From: Bacteroidota bacterium
GTDB taxonomy: Bacteria; Bacteroidota; Bacteroidia; Flavobacteriales; Flavobacteriaceae
Direction: 5' to 3'
Assembly: GCA_020161455.1 (NCBI GenBank)
Contig: JAIUNZ010000006.1
Coordinates: forward strand, 124,001-188,000
DNA: 64,000 nucleotides
Each line of letters starts with the position of its first letter. Position 1 is the stretch's first letter. The position numbers and the translations under genes are program-made. A model generated the notes under the pieces. That model was given only the letters and a program-made list of their open reading frames with translations, was not told the origin of the DNA and ran no database searches. Below, piece by piece: positions 10,144 through 18,349 of the stretch.

Positions 10144-10614
10144 ATGAAAATTAATCAACTTCAAATAGAAATTGACGGCATCGACAAAGAAATTCTTCGC
10201 GACTTGATGGAAGATGCACGCAAACCCATTCTTCAAATAGCCAACAAAATAGGAATTTCGGGTGCTGCCATTCACCAGCGGTTGCGAAAACTAGAAGATG
10301 CAGGTGTTATTGCTGGTTCAAAATTTATCATCGACTACAAAGTCTTGGGCTATAAAACCATGGCGTTTATTGGCGTATATTTAGACAAAGCATCGAGCAA
10401 TTCGGATGCCGTTCGCGAGTTAAAGAAAATTCCCGAAGTGCTAGAATGTCATTATACTACTGGAAACTGGAGCATTCTAGTGAAAATTATCTGCAAAGAC
10501 AACGAGCACTTGATGCAACTGCTGAACAAAAAAATTCAACCGATAGACGGTGTATCAAGAACGGAAACGTTTATTTCGTTGGAACAACAAATTGAAAGAC
10601 AAATTCAGATATAA
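10144..10614 (+). CDS. Lrp/AsnC family transcriptional regulator
   Basis: 156 residues. An N-terminal winged HTH (IDKEILRDLMEDARKPILQIANKIGIS, then AAIHQRLRKLEDAGVIAG; described by its two parts) is followed by a C-terminal RAM/ligand-binding domain (AFIGVYLDKAS, VLECHYTTGNWSILVKI). Lrp-type proteins are amino-acid-responsive octameric DNA-binding proteins. Its place right after the saccharopine dehydrogenase-like gene suggests that gene as a target, but it has its own start after a strong terminator. Confidence 0.92.
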   Translation: MKINQLQIEIDGIDKEILRDLMEDARKPILQIANKIGISGAAIHQRLRKLEDAGVIAGSKFIIDYKVLGYKTMAFIGVYLDKASSNSDAVRELKKIPEVLECHYTTGNWSILVKIICKDNEHLMQLLNKKIQPIDGVSRTETFISLEQQIERQIQI

Positions 10615-10651
10615 GTGGGAAGTTGGAAACAGGAAGTTAGGAGTTGGAGTC

Positions 10652-10685
10652 AAACAAAAAACCCAAACTCCTTATTGGAATTTGG
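10652..10685 (-). terminator. Terminator of the YugP-type peptidase gene
   Basis: CCAAACTCC (10663-10671) pairs with GGAATTTGG (10677-10685) with one mismatch and a 5-nt loop. On the minus strand it is followed by a T-rich run, which places it correctly for the leftward gene. Confidence 0.65.
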
Positions 10686-10711
10686 ATTTTATATTTTTGA
10701 AATTTATTTAC

Positions 10712-11407
10712 TTAATCTCTTCTGCCAAATACCTGAAATGCCCAATACAACAAGGAAGCCAAAGCACCAATAGCGGCTACTACATAGGTTCGTGCTGCCC
10801 ATTTCAAAGCATCTTCAGCACCTGCATATTCTTGTTGGCTCAGCATATTTTTGTTTTTCAACCATGCCAATGCGCGATTACTCGCATCATATTCTACCGG
10901 AAGGGTTATAAAACTAAAGGCGGTCGTTACTGCCATTAACACCAATCCTATAACAGCAACATAAAACCCAAAGCCCAATCCGGCTGCGGCTCCAAGAATT
11001 AATCCTCCAAAGATTAACCATTGCGAAAGTGTGGAAGAAACATTGACTAACGGCACTAATTTAGAACGCATGGTCAACATGGCATAGGCTGTGGCGTGTT
11101 GCACCGCATGACCACATTCGTGAGCGGCAACGGCTGCTGCTGCTGCGTTTCTTTGGTTATAAACCGCCTCACTCAAGTTGACTGTTTTGTCTGCCGGGTT
11201 GTAATGGTCGGTCAATCTTCCGGGTGTTGAAATGACTCTAACATCATAAATACCGTTGTCGGCTAGCATTTTCTCTGCAATTTCGGCACCACTCATTCCG
11301 TTGCGCAAATGTACTTTTGAATATTCTTCAAATTTGCTCTTCAGTTTGGAACTTATAGCCCAACTTACTAAAGCGATTAGTCCTAAAAGTATATAATATC
11401 CTATCAT
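10712..11407 (-). CDS. Neutral zinc metallopeptidase, YugP type
   Basis: 231 residues. An N-terminal membrane anchor is followed by HECGH (H96, E97, H100) in the context AAVAAHECGHAVQH, then two or three further membrane helices. The order RNGMSGAEIAEKML ... TPGRLTDHYNP is typical of the YugP/Zn_peptidase_2 family, membrane proteases of poorly known substrate. The gene stands alone between the leuS region and a convergent Lrp gene. Confidence 0.9.
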   Translation of the reverse strand: MIGYYILLGLIALVSWAISSKLKSKFEEYSKVHLRNGMSGAEIAEKMLADNGIYDVRVISTPGRLTDHYNPADKTVNLSEAVYNQRNAAAAAVAAHECGHAVQHATAYAMLTMRSKLVPLVNVSSTLSQWLIFGGLILGAAAGLGFGFYVAVIGLVLMAVTTAFSFITLPVEYDASNRALAWLKNKNMLSQQEYAGAEDALKWAARTYVVAAIGALASLLYWAFQVFGRRD

Positions 11408-11606
11408 AATTTAATTTTTAATAAATATAGCAAATTGTATTCCATTTACAATAGCTGTTTAAAAAATGTCAACTTGTCATCTTATCTACAAATTGTAATA
11501 AAGGCAACTCACTTGTATGATAAGGCTTGTAGTTCGTGTTTTTTAATGAGATGGTTTTCTTATTATGCGCAGCAATTTAAAAAAGTTACAAAAACCGTAT
11601 TTTATT

Positions 11607-11880
11607 ACGTTCCGAAGTACATTAACTACGTTCCGAACTAGTTATACTACGTTCCGAACTGGTTTTACTACGTTATACAACCCCTTTTAATACGTTAAAG
11701 ACCACTTAATATACGTTCCGAACCACTTTTAATAGGTCATACAACCCCTTTTATTAGGTTCAGAACCACAAAAAACCATTTCTGAACCACTTTTAATAGG
11801 ATATACAACGTATTAAAAGCAGTTTAGAACCACTTAAAACACGTTAACCAACGTAATAAAACTAGTTCGGAACGTAGTAA
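11607..11880. repeat. Array of about twelve degenerate 21-bp repeats, last copy inverted
   Basis: Units start at 11607, 11628, 11649, 11670, 11692, 11713, 11734, 11756, 11778, 11798, about 11820 and 11841, so spacing is 20-22 bp. A rough consensus is ACGTTCCGAACCACTTTTAAT (given as ACGTTCCGAACC plus ACTTTTAAT). At 11861-11880 the motif appears reversed (AGTTCGGAACGT) and can pair with the first copies. No ORF makes sense across it. The whole gap from 11408 to 11957 otherwise holds only the leuS terminator and the region before the YugP gene. Confidence 0.8.
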
Positions 11881-11894
11881 AAGAGGTTTTTAGG

Positions 11895-11927
11895 CAAAAA
11901 AAATCCAAACCTTTATCAGATTTGGAT
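11895..11927 (-). terminator. Rho-independent terminator of leuS
   Basis: ATCCAAA (11903-11909) pairs with TTTGGAT (11921-11927). On the minus strand the stem is followed by an uninterrupted run of about eight T's (11895-11902). It lies 31 bp after the leuS stop. Confidence 0.8.
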
Positions 11928-11957
11928 GTTTTTATTCTTTTTGTTTTTAAATAAAAT

Positions 11958-14900
11958 TTATCCCACCAAGTTGATAATTTTACCCGGAACGATGATGACT
12001 TTCTTTGGCGTATTACCTGCCAATTGTGCAATGGTGCGCTCGTCTGCCATGATGATTTCTTCAATTTGTGCCGCCGTTAAATCTAAAGGTAACTTAATGG
12101 TGAAACGCATTTTTCCGTTGAAAGAAACTGGGTATTCTTTTTCGCTTTCTACCAAATATTTCTCCTCAAATACAGGGAAATTTACGGTAGCAATAGAGCC
12201 TTCATGACCTAGTTGACTCCACAATTCTTCGGCAATGTGCGGCGCATAAGGGGAAATAATGATTGCCAATGGTTCTAAAATGGCACGATGACGGCATTTT
12301 AATTGCGACAATTCATTCACACAAATCATGAATTGCGATACCGAGGTGTTGAACGAGAAATTCTCGATGTCTTCGGTTACTTTTTTGATTGTTTTGTGTA
12401 GTGATTTAAAGGCCTCCCCTAACCCCTCCGAAGGAGTGGAATTATCGACGTAAAAACTATCGTTTGGACCAGAATGATACAATTTCCATAGTTTTTTCAA
12501 GAAACCATAAACTCCTGTAATTCCGGCAGTATTCCAAGGTTTTGCTTGCTCCAACGGACCGAGAAACATTTCATACAAACGCAACGTATCAGCACCATAT
12601 TCATTACAAATATCATCTGGATTGACTACGTTGTATTTTGATTTAGACATTTTTTCTACCTCGCGACCAACGATGTATTTGCCATCTTCTAAAATGAATT
12701 CGGCATTCATTACATTAAATAAATTCGAGTATAAAGGATGTGTTTTAAAATCCTCAATTTTTAACTCATTTGAAACTTCGTCAATTAAATTTAATAAAAC
12801 TCTTTCCTTATAAGGAATAAATGATGTTAATACAATTGAAATATCTGAGAAATCATATACTTTCCCTCCTTGAATAACCTCTCCAAATTGGACTGATTTT
12901 ATAAATTCATATTTTAATTGAAATTCTATTTCTTTTCTCACTTCTTCACCAAGAAAATAACTATCTGGATCTTTAGAATGAAAACTCATTTTGTTTTTAG
13001 AAACAAGGTAGTTTCTTTTAAAACTAGTAAAGTTAGAATGTGGTATTTTTTTATCAAAATCTAATTTGCCTAAATATTTTTTATTGGAATTAAAACAATC
13101 AATGTTAAATTCGATAGATACATTATATGCAGTAGCACTCATCCCCAAAATCATTCCTTGATTGATCAGCTTTTTGAAGGGTTCTTCGGTGGGCGCAAAA
13201 CCTTTGTCTTTTAAAAACTTGTTCCAAAAACGAGAGTACAATAAATGTCCGGTAGCGTGTTCGCTTCCACCAATATATAAATCTACGTTTTGCCAGTATT
13301 TCAATGCTTCTTCGCTTGCAAATTCATTATCGTTATGCGCATCCATATAACGCATCCAATACCAAGAAGAACCTGCCCAACCTGGCATAGTGTTCAACTC
13401 TAAAGGAAAAATAAAAGCCTCCTCTAACTCCTCCGAAGGAGGAGAACTCACGGCGTTGGTTTTTGTGTTCCAATACCATTCTTTGGCATTGCCCAATGGC
13501 GGTTGTCCGTCTTCGGTTGGAAGGTATTTTTCAACTTCTGGCAATACGATTGGCAAATATTTGCTGTCAATCATCTGTGGCAATCCGTTTACATAATACA
13601 CCGGAAACGGTTCGCCCCAATATCTTTGTCTAGAGAAAACCGCGTCACGCAAACGGTAGTTGGTTTTTCCTTTTCCCTGACCGATTTTTTCTAAAGCTTC
13701 GATGGCTTTCTTGGTGCCTTCTTTGTAACCCAAACCATTTAGGAAATCGGAGTTTACTAATTCAAAACCTTCTTTTGCAGCAAACGCTTCTTGGGATATA
13801 TCTTGATTGAAAATATTTTTTATTTCAGGCATTCCATTGGTTCCTTTGAAGAAATTGGCAAAGGCATAATCGCGCTCATCGCCACATGGAACTGCCATAA
13901 CAGCACCGGTTCCATAACCTGCCAACACATAATCGCCAATCCAAACTGGAATGGGTTCTTTGGTAAACGGATGCTCGGCATAGGCACCAGTAAACACACC
14001 TGAAATGGTTTTAACATCGGCCATTCTTTCACGCTCCGAACGTTTTGCAGTCGCTTCGATATAAGCATCAACCGCTGCTTTTTGTTCTGGCGTTGTAATT
14101 TGAGCAACCAAATCATGTTCTGGCGCCAAAGTCATAAACGTAACCCCAAAAATAGTGTCAGGACGAGTAGTAAAAATCCTCACCCCAACCCTCTCCATAG
14201 GAGAGGGAGCTGAAACGTGAATAGCTGTGCGTGAACTTAACGCTTCATTTATTATCTCTAAAACTTTAGAACTATTTCTTAAAACTTCTTCATTAGAAAA
14301 ACGAATTACTTTGTATCCTTTTTTATTTAAAATAAAAGTACGTTCCTCGTCTAATTCTTTTTGTTCTTTAGTTTCGTGATAACCTCCGTCAACTTCAATT
14401 ATTAAATTTTTAGAAAGACAAACAAAGTCCACTATAAAGTCATCTATCAGATGCTGCTGTCTAAATTTATCTCCTAAATTTTTATTTCGTAATTGATTCC
14501 AAAGAATATTTTCTGCTTCAGTTGGATTTTTTCTATTCTCTTTGGCATGTTGAATAGTAATGTGTGAATTATTTCCACCTGTCATATAACCCGCAATCTT
14601 TTTATCGGCTGCTTTCTCTTCCCCTTTGGGGAAGGATAGGATGGGGAATTCAACAATTGCGCCAACTGATTTTCCTATCCAGTTGCGTTGCGATTCTTTC
14701 AAACTTTCTGTCCAATCGATATCGTTCAACCCTTGTAATAATCGTTCGGCATAGGCTGAAATTCGCATCGACCATTGGGTCATTTTTTTACGAATAACCG
14801 GATGACCGCCGCGTTCTGAAACGCCGTTTACAATTTCGTCGTTGGCCAAAACCGTTCCTAAAGCAGGACACCAGTTTACTTCGGTTTCTGCCAGATAGGT

Positions 14901-15515
14901 TAATCGATACTGTAATAGTATTTTTTGTTGTTCTTCGGATGAAAAAGCATTCCATTCGTTTGAAGAAAAAGTGGCGATGTTATCATCGCAAACTGCATTT
15001 ACAGTAGCGTTTCCTTCTTTTTCAAATAGTGAAACTAAGGTTGAAATATCTTCGGCTTTGTTTGTATCATTATTGTACCAAGAATTGAACAACTGAATGA
15101 AAATCCATTGTGTCCATTTATAATAATCTGGATTTGAAGTGCGCACTTCTCTACTCCAATCAAATGAAAAACCAATTTTATCCAATTGTTCACGGTAGCG
15201 AGCAATGTTTTCACGAGTTGTTTTTTCGGGATGTTGCCCAGTTTGAATAGCATATTGTTCTGCTGGCAAACCAAATGAATCATAACCTTGCGGATGCAAT
15301 ACATTAAATCCTTTATGACGCTTGTATCGCGCTACAATATCTGAAGCAATGTACCCAAGCGGATGACCAACGTGCAAACCGGCACCCGAAGGATAAGGAA
15401 ACATATCGAGCACGTAATATTTGGGTTTTTCAGAATGGTTAGACGCAGCAAACGTTTGATTTTTTGCCCAATATTCTTGCCATTTGGCTTCAATTTGTTC
15501 GTGGAAGTATTTCAT
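11958..15515 (-). CDS. leuS: Leucyl-tRNA synthetase with in-frame palindromic elements and an inserted DUF559 nuclease domain
   Basis: LeuRS charges tRNA-Leu with leucine. The synthetase motifs are intact: HVGH (48-51), KMSKS (955-959), the editing motifs FTTRPDTIFG (448-457) and AVPCGDERD, and the C-terminal anticodon and tRNA-binding regions. The frame is open throughout, but the protein is 1185 residues against roughly 920-950 for flavobacterial LeuRS. Extra material: a DUF559 domain at about residues 313-428, flanked by palindrome-coded peptides (FPILSFPKGEE, 290-300; SAPSPMERVGVR, 435-446); further palindrome peptides at about 690-700 (SSPPSEELEEA) and 1026-1035 (STPSEGLGEA); and a divergent, AT-rich expansion at about 797-937 just before the conserved AEFILEDGKYIVG. 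The first insert sits in a strand of the CP1 editing domain. Whether the nuclease part folds or is removed is unknown. Confidence 0.96.
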   Translation of the reverse strand: MKYFHEQIEAKWQEYWAKNQTFAASNHSEKPKYYVLDMFPYPSGAGLHVGHPLGYIASDIVARYKRHKGFNVLHPQGYDSFGLPAEQYAIQTGQHPEKTTRENIARYREQLDKIGFSFDWSREVRTSNPDYYKWTQWIFIQLFNSWYNNDTNKAEDISTLVSLFEKEGNATVNAVCDDNIATFSSNEWNAFSSEEQQKILLQYRLTYLAETEVNWCPALGTVLANDEIVNGVSERGGHPVIRKKMTQWSMRISAYAERLLQGLNDIDWTESLKESQRNWIGKSVGAIVEFPILSFPKGEEKAADKKIAGYMTGGNNSHITIQHAKENRKNPTEAENILWNQLRNKNLGDKFRQQHLIDDFIVDFVCLSKNLIIEVDGGYHETKEQKELDEERTFILNKKGYKVIRFSNEEVLRNSSKVLEIINEALSSRTAIHVSAPSPMERVGVRIFTTRPDTIFGVTFMTLAPEHDLVAQITTPEQKAAVDAYIEATAKRSERERMADVKTISGVFTGAYAEHPFTKEPIPVWIGDYVLAGYGTGAVMAVPCGDERDYAFANFFKGTNGMPEIKNIFNQDISQEAFAAKEGFELVNSDFLNGLGYKEGTKKAIEALEKIGQGKGKTNYRLRDAVFSRQRYWGEPFPVYYVNGLPQMIDSKYLPIVLPEVEKYLPTEDGQPPLGNAKEWYWNTKTNAVSSPPSEELEEAFIFPLELNTMPGWAGSSWYWMRYMDAHNDNEFASEEALKYWQNVDLYIGGSEHATGHLLYSRFWNKFLKDKGFAPTEEPFKKLINQGMILGMSATAYNVSIEFNIDCFNSNKKYLGKLDFDKKIPHSNFTSFKRNYLVSKNKMSFHSKDPDSYFLGEEVRKEIEFQLKYEFIKSVQFGEVIQGGKVYDFSDISIVLTSFIPYKERVLLNLIDEVSNELKIEDFKTHPLYSNLFNVMNAEFILEDGKYIVGREVEKMSKSKYNVVNPDDICNEYGADTLRLYEMFLGPLEQAKPWNTAGITGVYGFLKKLWKLYHSGPNDSFYVDNSTPSEGLGEAFKSLHKTIKKVTEDIENFSFNTSVSQFMICVNELSQLKCRHRAILEPLAIIISPYAPHIAEELWSQLGHEGSIATVNFPVFEEKYLVESEKEYPVSFNGKMRFTIKLPLDLTAAQIEEIIMADERTIAQLAGNTPKKVIIVPGKIINLVG
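12411..12441 (-). repeat. In-frame palindromic element P1 in leuS
   Basis: The hairpin core CTCC-GAA-GGAG (12426-12436), extended by CC/GG across one mismatch, is followed on the minus strand by the arm GGGTTAGGGGAGGC. It is translated as STPSEGLGEA. It is much more GC-rich than its surroundings. Confidence 0.8.
13417..13450 (-). repeat. In-frame palindromic element P2 in leuS
   Basis: A perfect 7-bp stem, CTCCTCC (13428-13434) with GGAGGAG (13438-13444) around loop GAA, plus the arm GTTAGAGGAGGC on the minus strand. It is translated as SSPPSEELEEA, the same orientation and same reading frame as P1. Confidence 0.82.
14178..14217 (-). repeat. In-frame palindromic element P3 in leuS, right flank of the nuclease domain
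   Basis: A perfect 8-bp stem, CCCTCTCC (14189-14196) with GGAGAGGG (14200-14207) around loop ATA, and the arm GTTGGGGTGAGG on the minus strand. It is translated as SAPSPMERVGVR. Confidence 0.85.
14613..14652 (+). repeat. In-frame palindromic element P4 in leuS, inverted relative to P3
   Basis: A perfect 7-bp stem, CTTCCCC (14618-14624) with GGGGAAG (14628-14634) around loop TTT, then the arm GATAGGATGGGG, here on the + strand. leuS reads through its complement as FPILSFPKGEE. Confidence 0.82.
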
Positions 15516-15527
15516 TTCTGAGTTTAA

Positions 15528-15560
15528 AGGTTTAAAAGTTTAAAAGTTTAAAAGTTTTTG
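15528..15560 (-). repeat. CTTTTAAAC tandem leader upstream of leuS
   Basis: On the leuS sense strand the motif CTTTTAAA(C) is repeated about four times at 8-10 nt spacing, starting 13 bp upstream of the ATG. Similar leaders precede frr and rpoN. Confidence 0.6.
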
Positions 15561-15697
15561 TAATGACGCAAATTCTAAACTTGAAACTAAAAATACAGGC
15601 GCAAATTTACATTTATTATAATAAAGTTAAAACTTTGTACCTTATAAAGGATAAAAACAATTTTCTTTATTATTTTTACACCATAAAATTATTATAT

Positions 15698-16573
15698 ATG
15701 TCGTCATCTTTCGAAAAGTTTCAGAAACGCAGAGTGGTTACCTCCTATTTTTCGGTGGTACTAAGTGTATTTTTAGTGCTTTTCCTTTTAGGTATCTTGG
15801 GATTATTTGTAATCAACTCTAAACGTATCTCAGATAATTTTAAAGAAGATATTGTAATGACGGTTTTTTTAAAATCGGATGTCAATGATTCTATCGTAAA
15901 AGCATTTGATGATGAGTTGCGTTTAGCCAGTTTTGCAAAAGATTTTAAATATGTTTCAAAAGAAGAAGCAGCTGAGAAACATAAAGAAGTAATTGGCGAA
16001 GACTTTATGACATTTTTAGGGGTTAATCCGCTTCAAAACTCATACGATATTCACTTAAAAGCAGATTTTGTGACCAATGATAGCTTTGGCAAAATTGAAA
16101 AGAGATTGCGCAAAAACGAAGCAATAGCCGACATTGTTTACGACAAACAATTGGTTACTTTGGTAAACGATAACGTGAAAAAAATTAGTATGTGGATTTT
16201 AATAATCAGTGGAATATTTGCTTTTGTATCCGTTTTATTAATCAATAGTTCGATGCGCTTGTCGATATATTCCAATCGATTTATCATCAAAACCATGCAA
16301 TTGGTTGGTGCTACAAAATCATTCATCAGAAAACCTTTTATTACCCGAAGCATCATTTTAGGAATGATTGGTGCCGTTTTAGCTGTGGCAGCTTTGGTCG
16401 GCGTTTTGGCTTATATCGAATTAAATTATCCTGATTTAGAAATTCTAAAAGACAGTGCACAAACTGGAATTGTATTGGTTGCTGTATTAATACTTGGGGC
16501 ATTAATTCCTTGGATTAGCACCTTCTTTGCCACACAACGTTTCTTAAATTTAAGAACAGACGACCTTTATTAG
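15698..16573 (+). CDS. ftsX: Cell division ABC transporter permease FtsX
   Basis: With FtsE, FtsX links the divisome to peptidoglycan hydrolases. The start is taken at the ATG at 15698 (MSSSFEKFQKRRVVTSYF), giving 291 residues. An upstream in-frame ATG at 15563 would add 45 residues of non-conserved, promoter-like sequence. It has one N-terminal helix (about 20-42), an extracytoplasmic loop with MTVFLKSDVND and YVSKEEAAEKHKE, and three C-terminal helices, the FtsX layout. The DUF3098, uppP and truB genes follow closely, the usual flavobacterial order. ftsE is not in the window. Confidence 0.93.
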   Translation: MSSSFEKFQKRRVVTSYFSVVLSVFLVLFLLGILGLFVINSKRISDNFKEDIVMTVFLKSDVNDSIVKAFDDELRLASFAKDFKYVSKEEAAEKHKEVIGEDFMTFLGVNPLQNSYDIHLKADFVTNDSFGKIEKRLRKNEAIADIVYDKQLVTLVNDNVKKISMWILIISGIFAFVSVLLINSSMRLSIYSNRFIIKTMQLVGATKSFIRKPFITRSIILGMIGAVLAVAALVGVLAYIELNYPDLEILKDSAQTGIVLVAVLILGALIPWISTFFATQRFLNLRTDDLY

Positions 16574-16613
16574 AATTTTGAAGTTGGAAAAATAAATTTT
16601 AAAAAAAATAGAC

Positions 16614-16859
16614 ATGGAAAATAATAGCGAACACAAACCCGATTTTCTTTTTGAAAAAATAAATTATAAAATTTTATTAATCGGTGTTGCCGTAATTATG
16701 CTAGGATTCATTCTAATGTCAGGCGGTGGAAGCGATAATCCAAATGTTTGGAGTGATGCTATTTTTAGTTTTAGACGAATTCGATTGGCACCGACTGTTG
16801 TTTTAATCGGTTTTGGAATTACAATTTATTCTATATTTAAAAATCCAACCAAAAAATAA
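16614..16859 (+). CDS. DUF3098 family small membrane protein
   Basis: 81 residues with two hydrophobic helices separated by [20 protein letters not shown], a pattern typical of DUF3098. It is found between ftsX and uppP in flavobacteria; its function is unknown. Its TAA overlaps the uppP ATG by one base (TAATG), so translation is probably coupled. Confidence 0.88.
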   Translation: MENNSEHKPDFLFEKINYKILLIGVAVIMLGFILMSGGGSDNPNVWSDAIFSFRRIRLAPTVVLIGFGITIYSIFKNPTKK

Positions 16860-17656
16860 TGGATATTATTCAAGCCATTATCCTTGCGGTTATCGAAGGT
16901 ATTACAGAGTTTCTTCCTGTTTCTTCTACTGGTCATATGATTATTGCCTCTTCATTTTTTGGCATTGCACATGATGATTTTACCAAATTATTTACGATTG
17001 TAATTCAATTAGGAACTATTTTATCAGTAGTTGTTTTATATTTCAAACGCTTCTTTCAAACCTTAGATTTTTACTTTAAACTATTTGTTGCGTTTATTCC
17101 GGCGGTAATTTTTGGATTATTGTTTAGTGATAAAATTGATGCTTTATTAGAAAACCCAATAACTGTTGCTGTTTCTTTAGTTGTCGGCGGAATTATTCTG
17201 TTGAAAGTTGACGAATGGTTTGCACCAAAAGAAGAATTACAAGCAACCGAAAACATTAGTTATTTAACAGCTTTTAAAATAGGAATGTTTCAATGCTTAG
17301 CAATGATACCCGGCGTTTCACGAAGTGGCGCAAGTATTGTTGGTGGAATGTCACAAAAATTATCAAGAACGACAGCTGCCGAATTTTCTTTTTTTCTGGC
17401 TGTTCCTACCATGCTTGGCGCAACGGTTAAAAAATGTTATGACTACTATAAAGACGGATATGTACTGACAGACGATCAAGTAAATTTATTGATTATTGGC
17501 AATGTTGTTGGTTTTATCGTTGCTTTATTAGCCATCAAATCGTTTATTGGATATTTAACAAAGCACGGTTTTAAAATCTTTGGTTACTATAGAATCATTG
17601 CAGGTTTAACCATATTGTTTATTCATTTCTTTATACTAAAATTGACCACAATATAG
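16859..17656 (+). CDS. uppP: Undecaprenyl-diphosphatase
   Basis: This membrane enzyme hydrolyses undecaprenyl diphosphate to the monophosphate carrier used for peptidoglycan and surface polysaccharides; overproduction gives bacitracin resistance. 265 residues, multi-helix. The two active-site motifs are present: [14 protein letters not shown] (residues 13-26) and [13 protein letters not shown] (about 150-162). It sits in the ftsX-DUF3098-uppP-truB operon, and its TAG abuts the truB ATG. Confidence 0.97.
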   Translation: MDIIQAIILAVIEGITEFLPVSSTGHMIIASSFFGIAHDDFTKLFTIVIQLGTILSVVVLYFKRFFQTLDFYFKLFVAFIPAVIFGLLFSDKIDALLENPITVAVSLVVGGIILLKVDEWFAPKEELQATENISYLTAFKIGMFQCLAMIPGVSRSGASIVGGMSQKLSRTTAAEFSFFLAVPTMLGATVKKCYDYYKDGYVLTDDQVNLLIIGNVVGFIVALLAIKSFIGYLTKHGFKIFGYYRIIAGLTILFIHFFILKLTTI

Positions 17657-18349
17657 ATGACAGGTGAAGATTTTCAAAACGGTCAAATTCTTTTAATTGA
17701 CAAACCATTAACTTGGTCTTCATTTCAAGCAGTGAATAAATTGAAATATCTTATTAAGCGAAAATACAATTTGCCCAAAAGTTTTAAAATTGGTCATGCA
17801 GGAACTTTAGATCCATTGGCAACCGGTTTATTAATTGTATGTACTGGTAAATTCACCAAAAAAATTACTGAAATTCAAGGTCAAGCCAAAGAATATACCG
17901 GAACGATAACTGTTGGTGCTACTACACCGAGTTATGATTTAGAAACTGAAGTTGATGAAACGTTTCCAATTGTGCATATTTCTGAAGAATTAATTCAAGA
18001 AACTACCAAACAATTTTTAGGAGAAATAAACCAAAAGCCACCTATATTTTCAGCCATTAAAAAAGATGGTATTCGACTGTATGAACATGCACGTGCTGGC
18101 GAAACCGTTGAAATTCCATTTAGAAAAACAACGATTCACGAGTTTGAAATCACTAGAGTTGCATTGCCTGAAATTGATTTTAGAGTACAATGCAGCAAAG
18201 GAACTTACATACGTTCTTTGGCTTTTGATTTTGGAAAAGCTTTGCAATCTGGCGCACACCTTAGTGCATTGCGAAGAACTAAAATTGGTGATTACTCCGT
18301 TGAAAACGGATTTACACCAGAAGATTTTGAGAAGCAATTAATCTCCTAA
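17657..18349 (+). CDS. truB: tRNA pseudouridine(55) synthase
   Basis: TruB isomerises U55 in the T-loop of tRNAs. 230 residues, with the catalytic motif GHAGTLDPLATGLL (catalytic Asp at about residue 52), the conserved IDKPLTWSSF near the N-terminus, QKPPIFSAIKKDG and CSKGTYIRSL. The gene begins directly after uppP without a gap and overlaps the convergent thioredoxin-like gene by 12 bp. Confidence 0.97.
   Translation: MTGEDFQNGQILLIDKPLTWSSFQAVNKLKYLIKRKYNLPKSFKIGHAGTLDPLATGLLIVCTGKFTKKITEIQGQAKEYTGTITVGATTPSYDLETEVDETFPIVHISEELIQETTKQFLGEINQKPPIFSAIKKDGIRLYEHARAGETVEIPFRKTTIHEFEITRVALPEIDFRVQCSKGTYIRSLAFDFGKALQSGAHLSALRRTKIGDYSVENGFTPEDFEKQLIS

Larger units (their letters stand above)
14178..14652 (-). 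mobile_element. Palindrome-flanked DUF559 nuclease module inside leuS
   Basis: The segment lies between palindromes P3 (14178-14217) and P4 (14613-14652), which point in opposite directions, hairpin inside and GC-rich arm outside. Between them about 116 residues form a DUF559 domain (Vsr/PD-(D/E)XK-like): NPTEAENILWNQLRNKNLG, DFIVDFVC, the catalytic-type IIEVDGGYH, and ERTFILNKKGYKVIRFSNEE (described by parts). The motif residues D, E and D are present. It is AT-rich like the host, and contributes no stop codon. Established knowledge: DUF559 proteins belong to the restriction-endonuclease-like fold. Inference: the unit inserted as a mobile module. Confidence 0.7.

Noticed and set aside
11435-11641. 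68-codon + strand ORF beside the YugP gene
   Set aside because: It runs into the repeat array, its end (YVPKYINYVPN) is just the translated repeat, and it lacks any coding pattern.
11607-11880. Possible CRISPR array
   Set aside because: The 20-22 bp units adjoin directly with no unique spacers, the repeats are degenerate, and no cas gene is near.
14178-14652. Intein or group II intron in leuS
   Set aside because: No intein splice residues (N-terminal Cys/Ser, C-terminal HN-Cys/Ser/Thr) and no intron core; the borders are palindromes.
15563-15697. 45-residue N-terminal extension of FtsX
   Set aside because: It is not FtsX-like, it spans promoter-like AT-rich DNA, and the conserved start MSSSFEKFQKRR begins at 15698.
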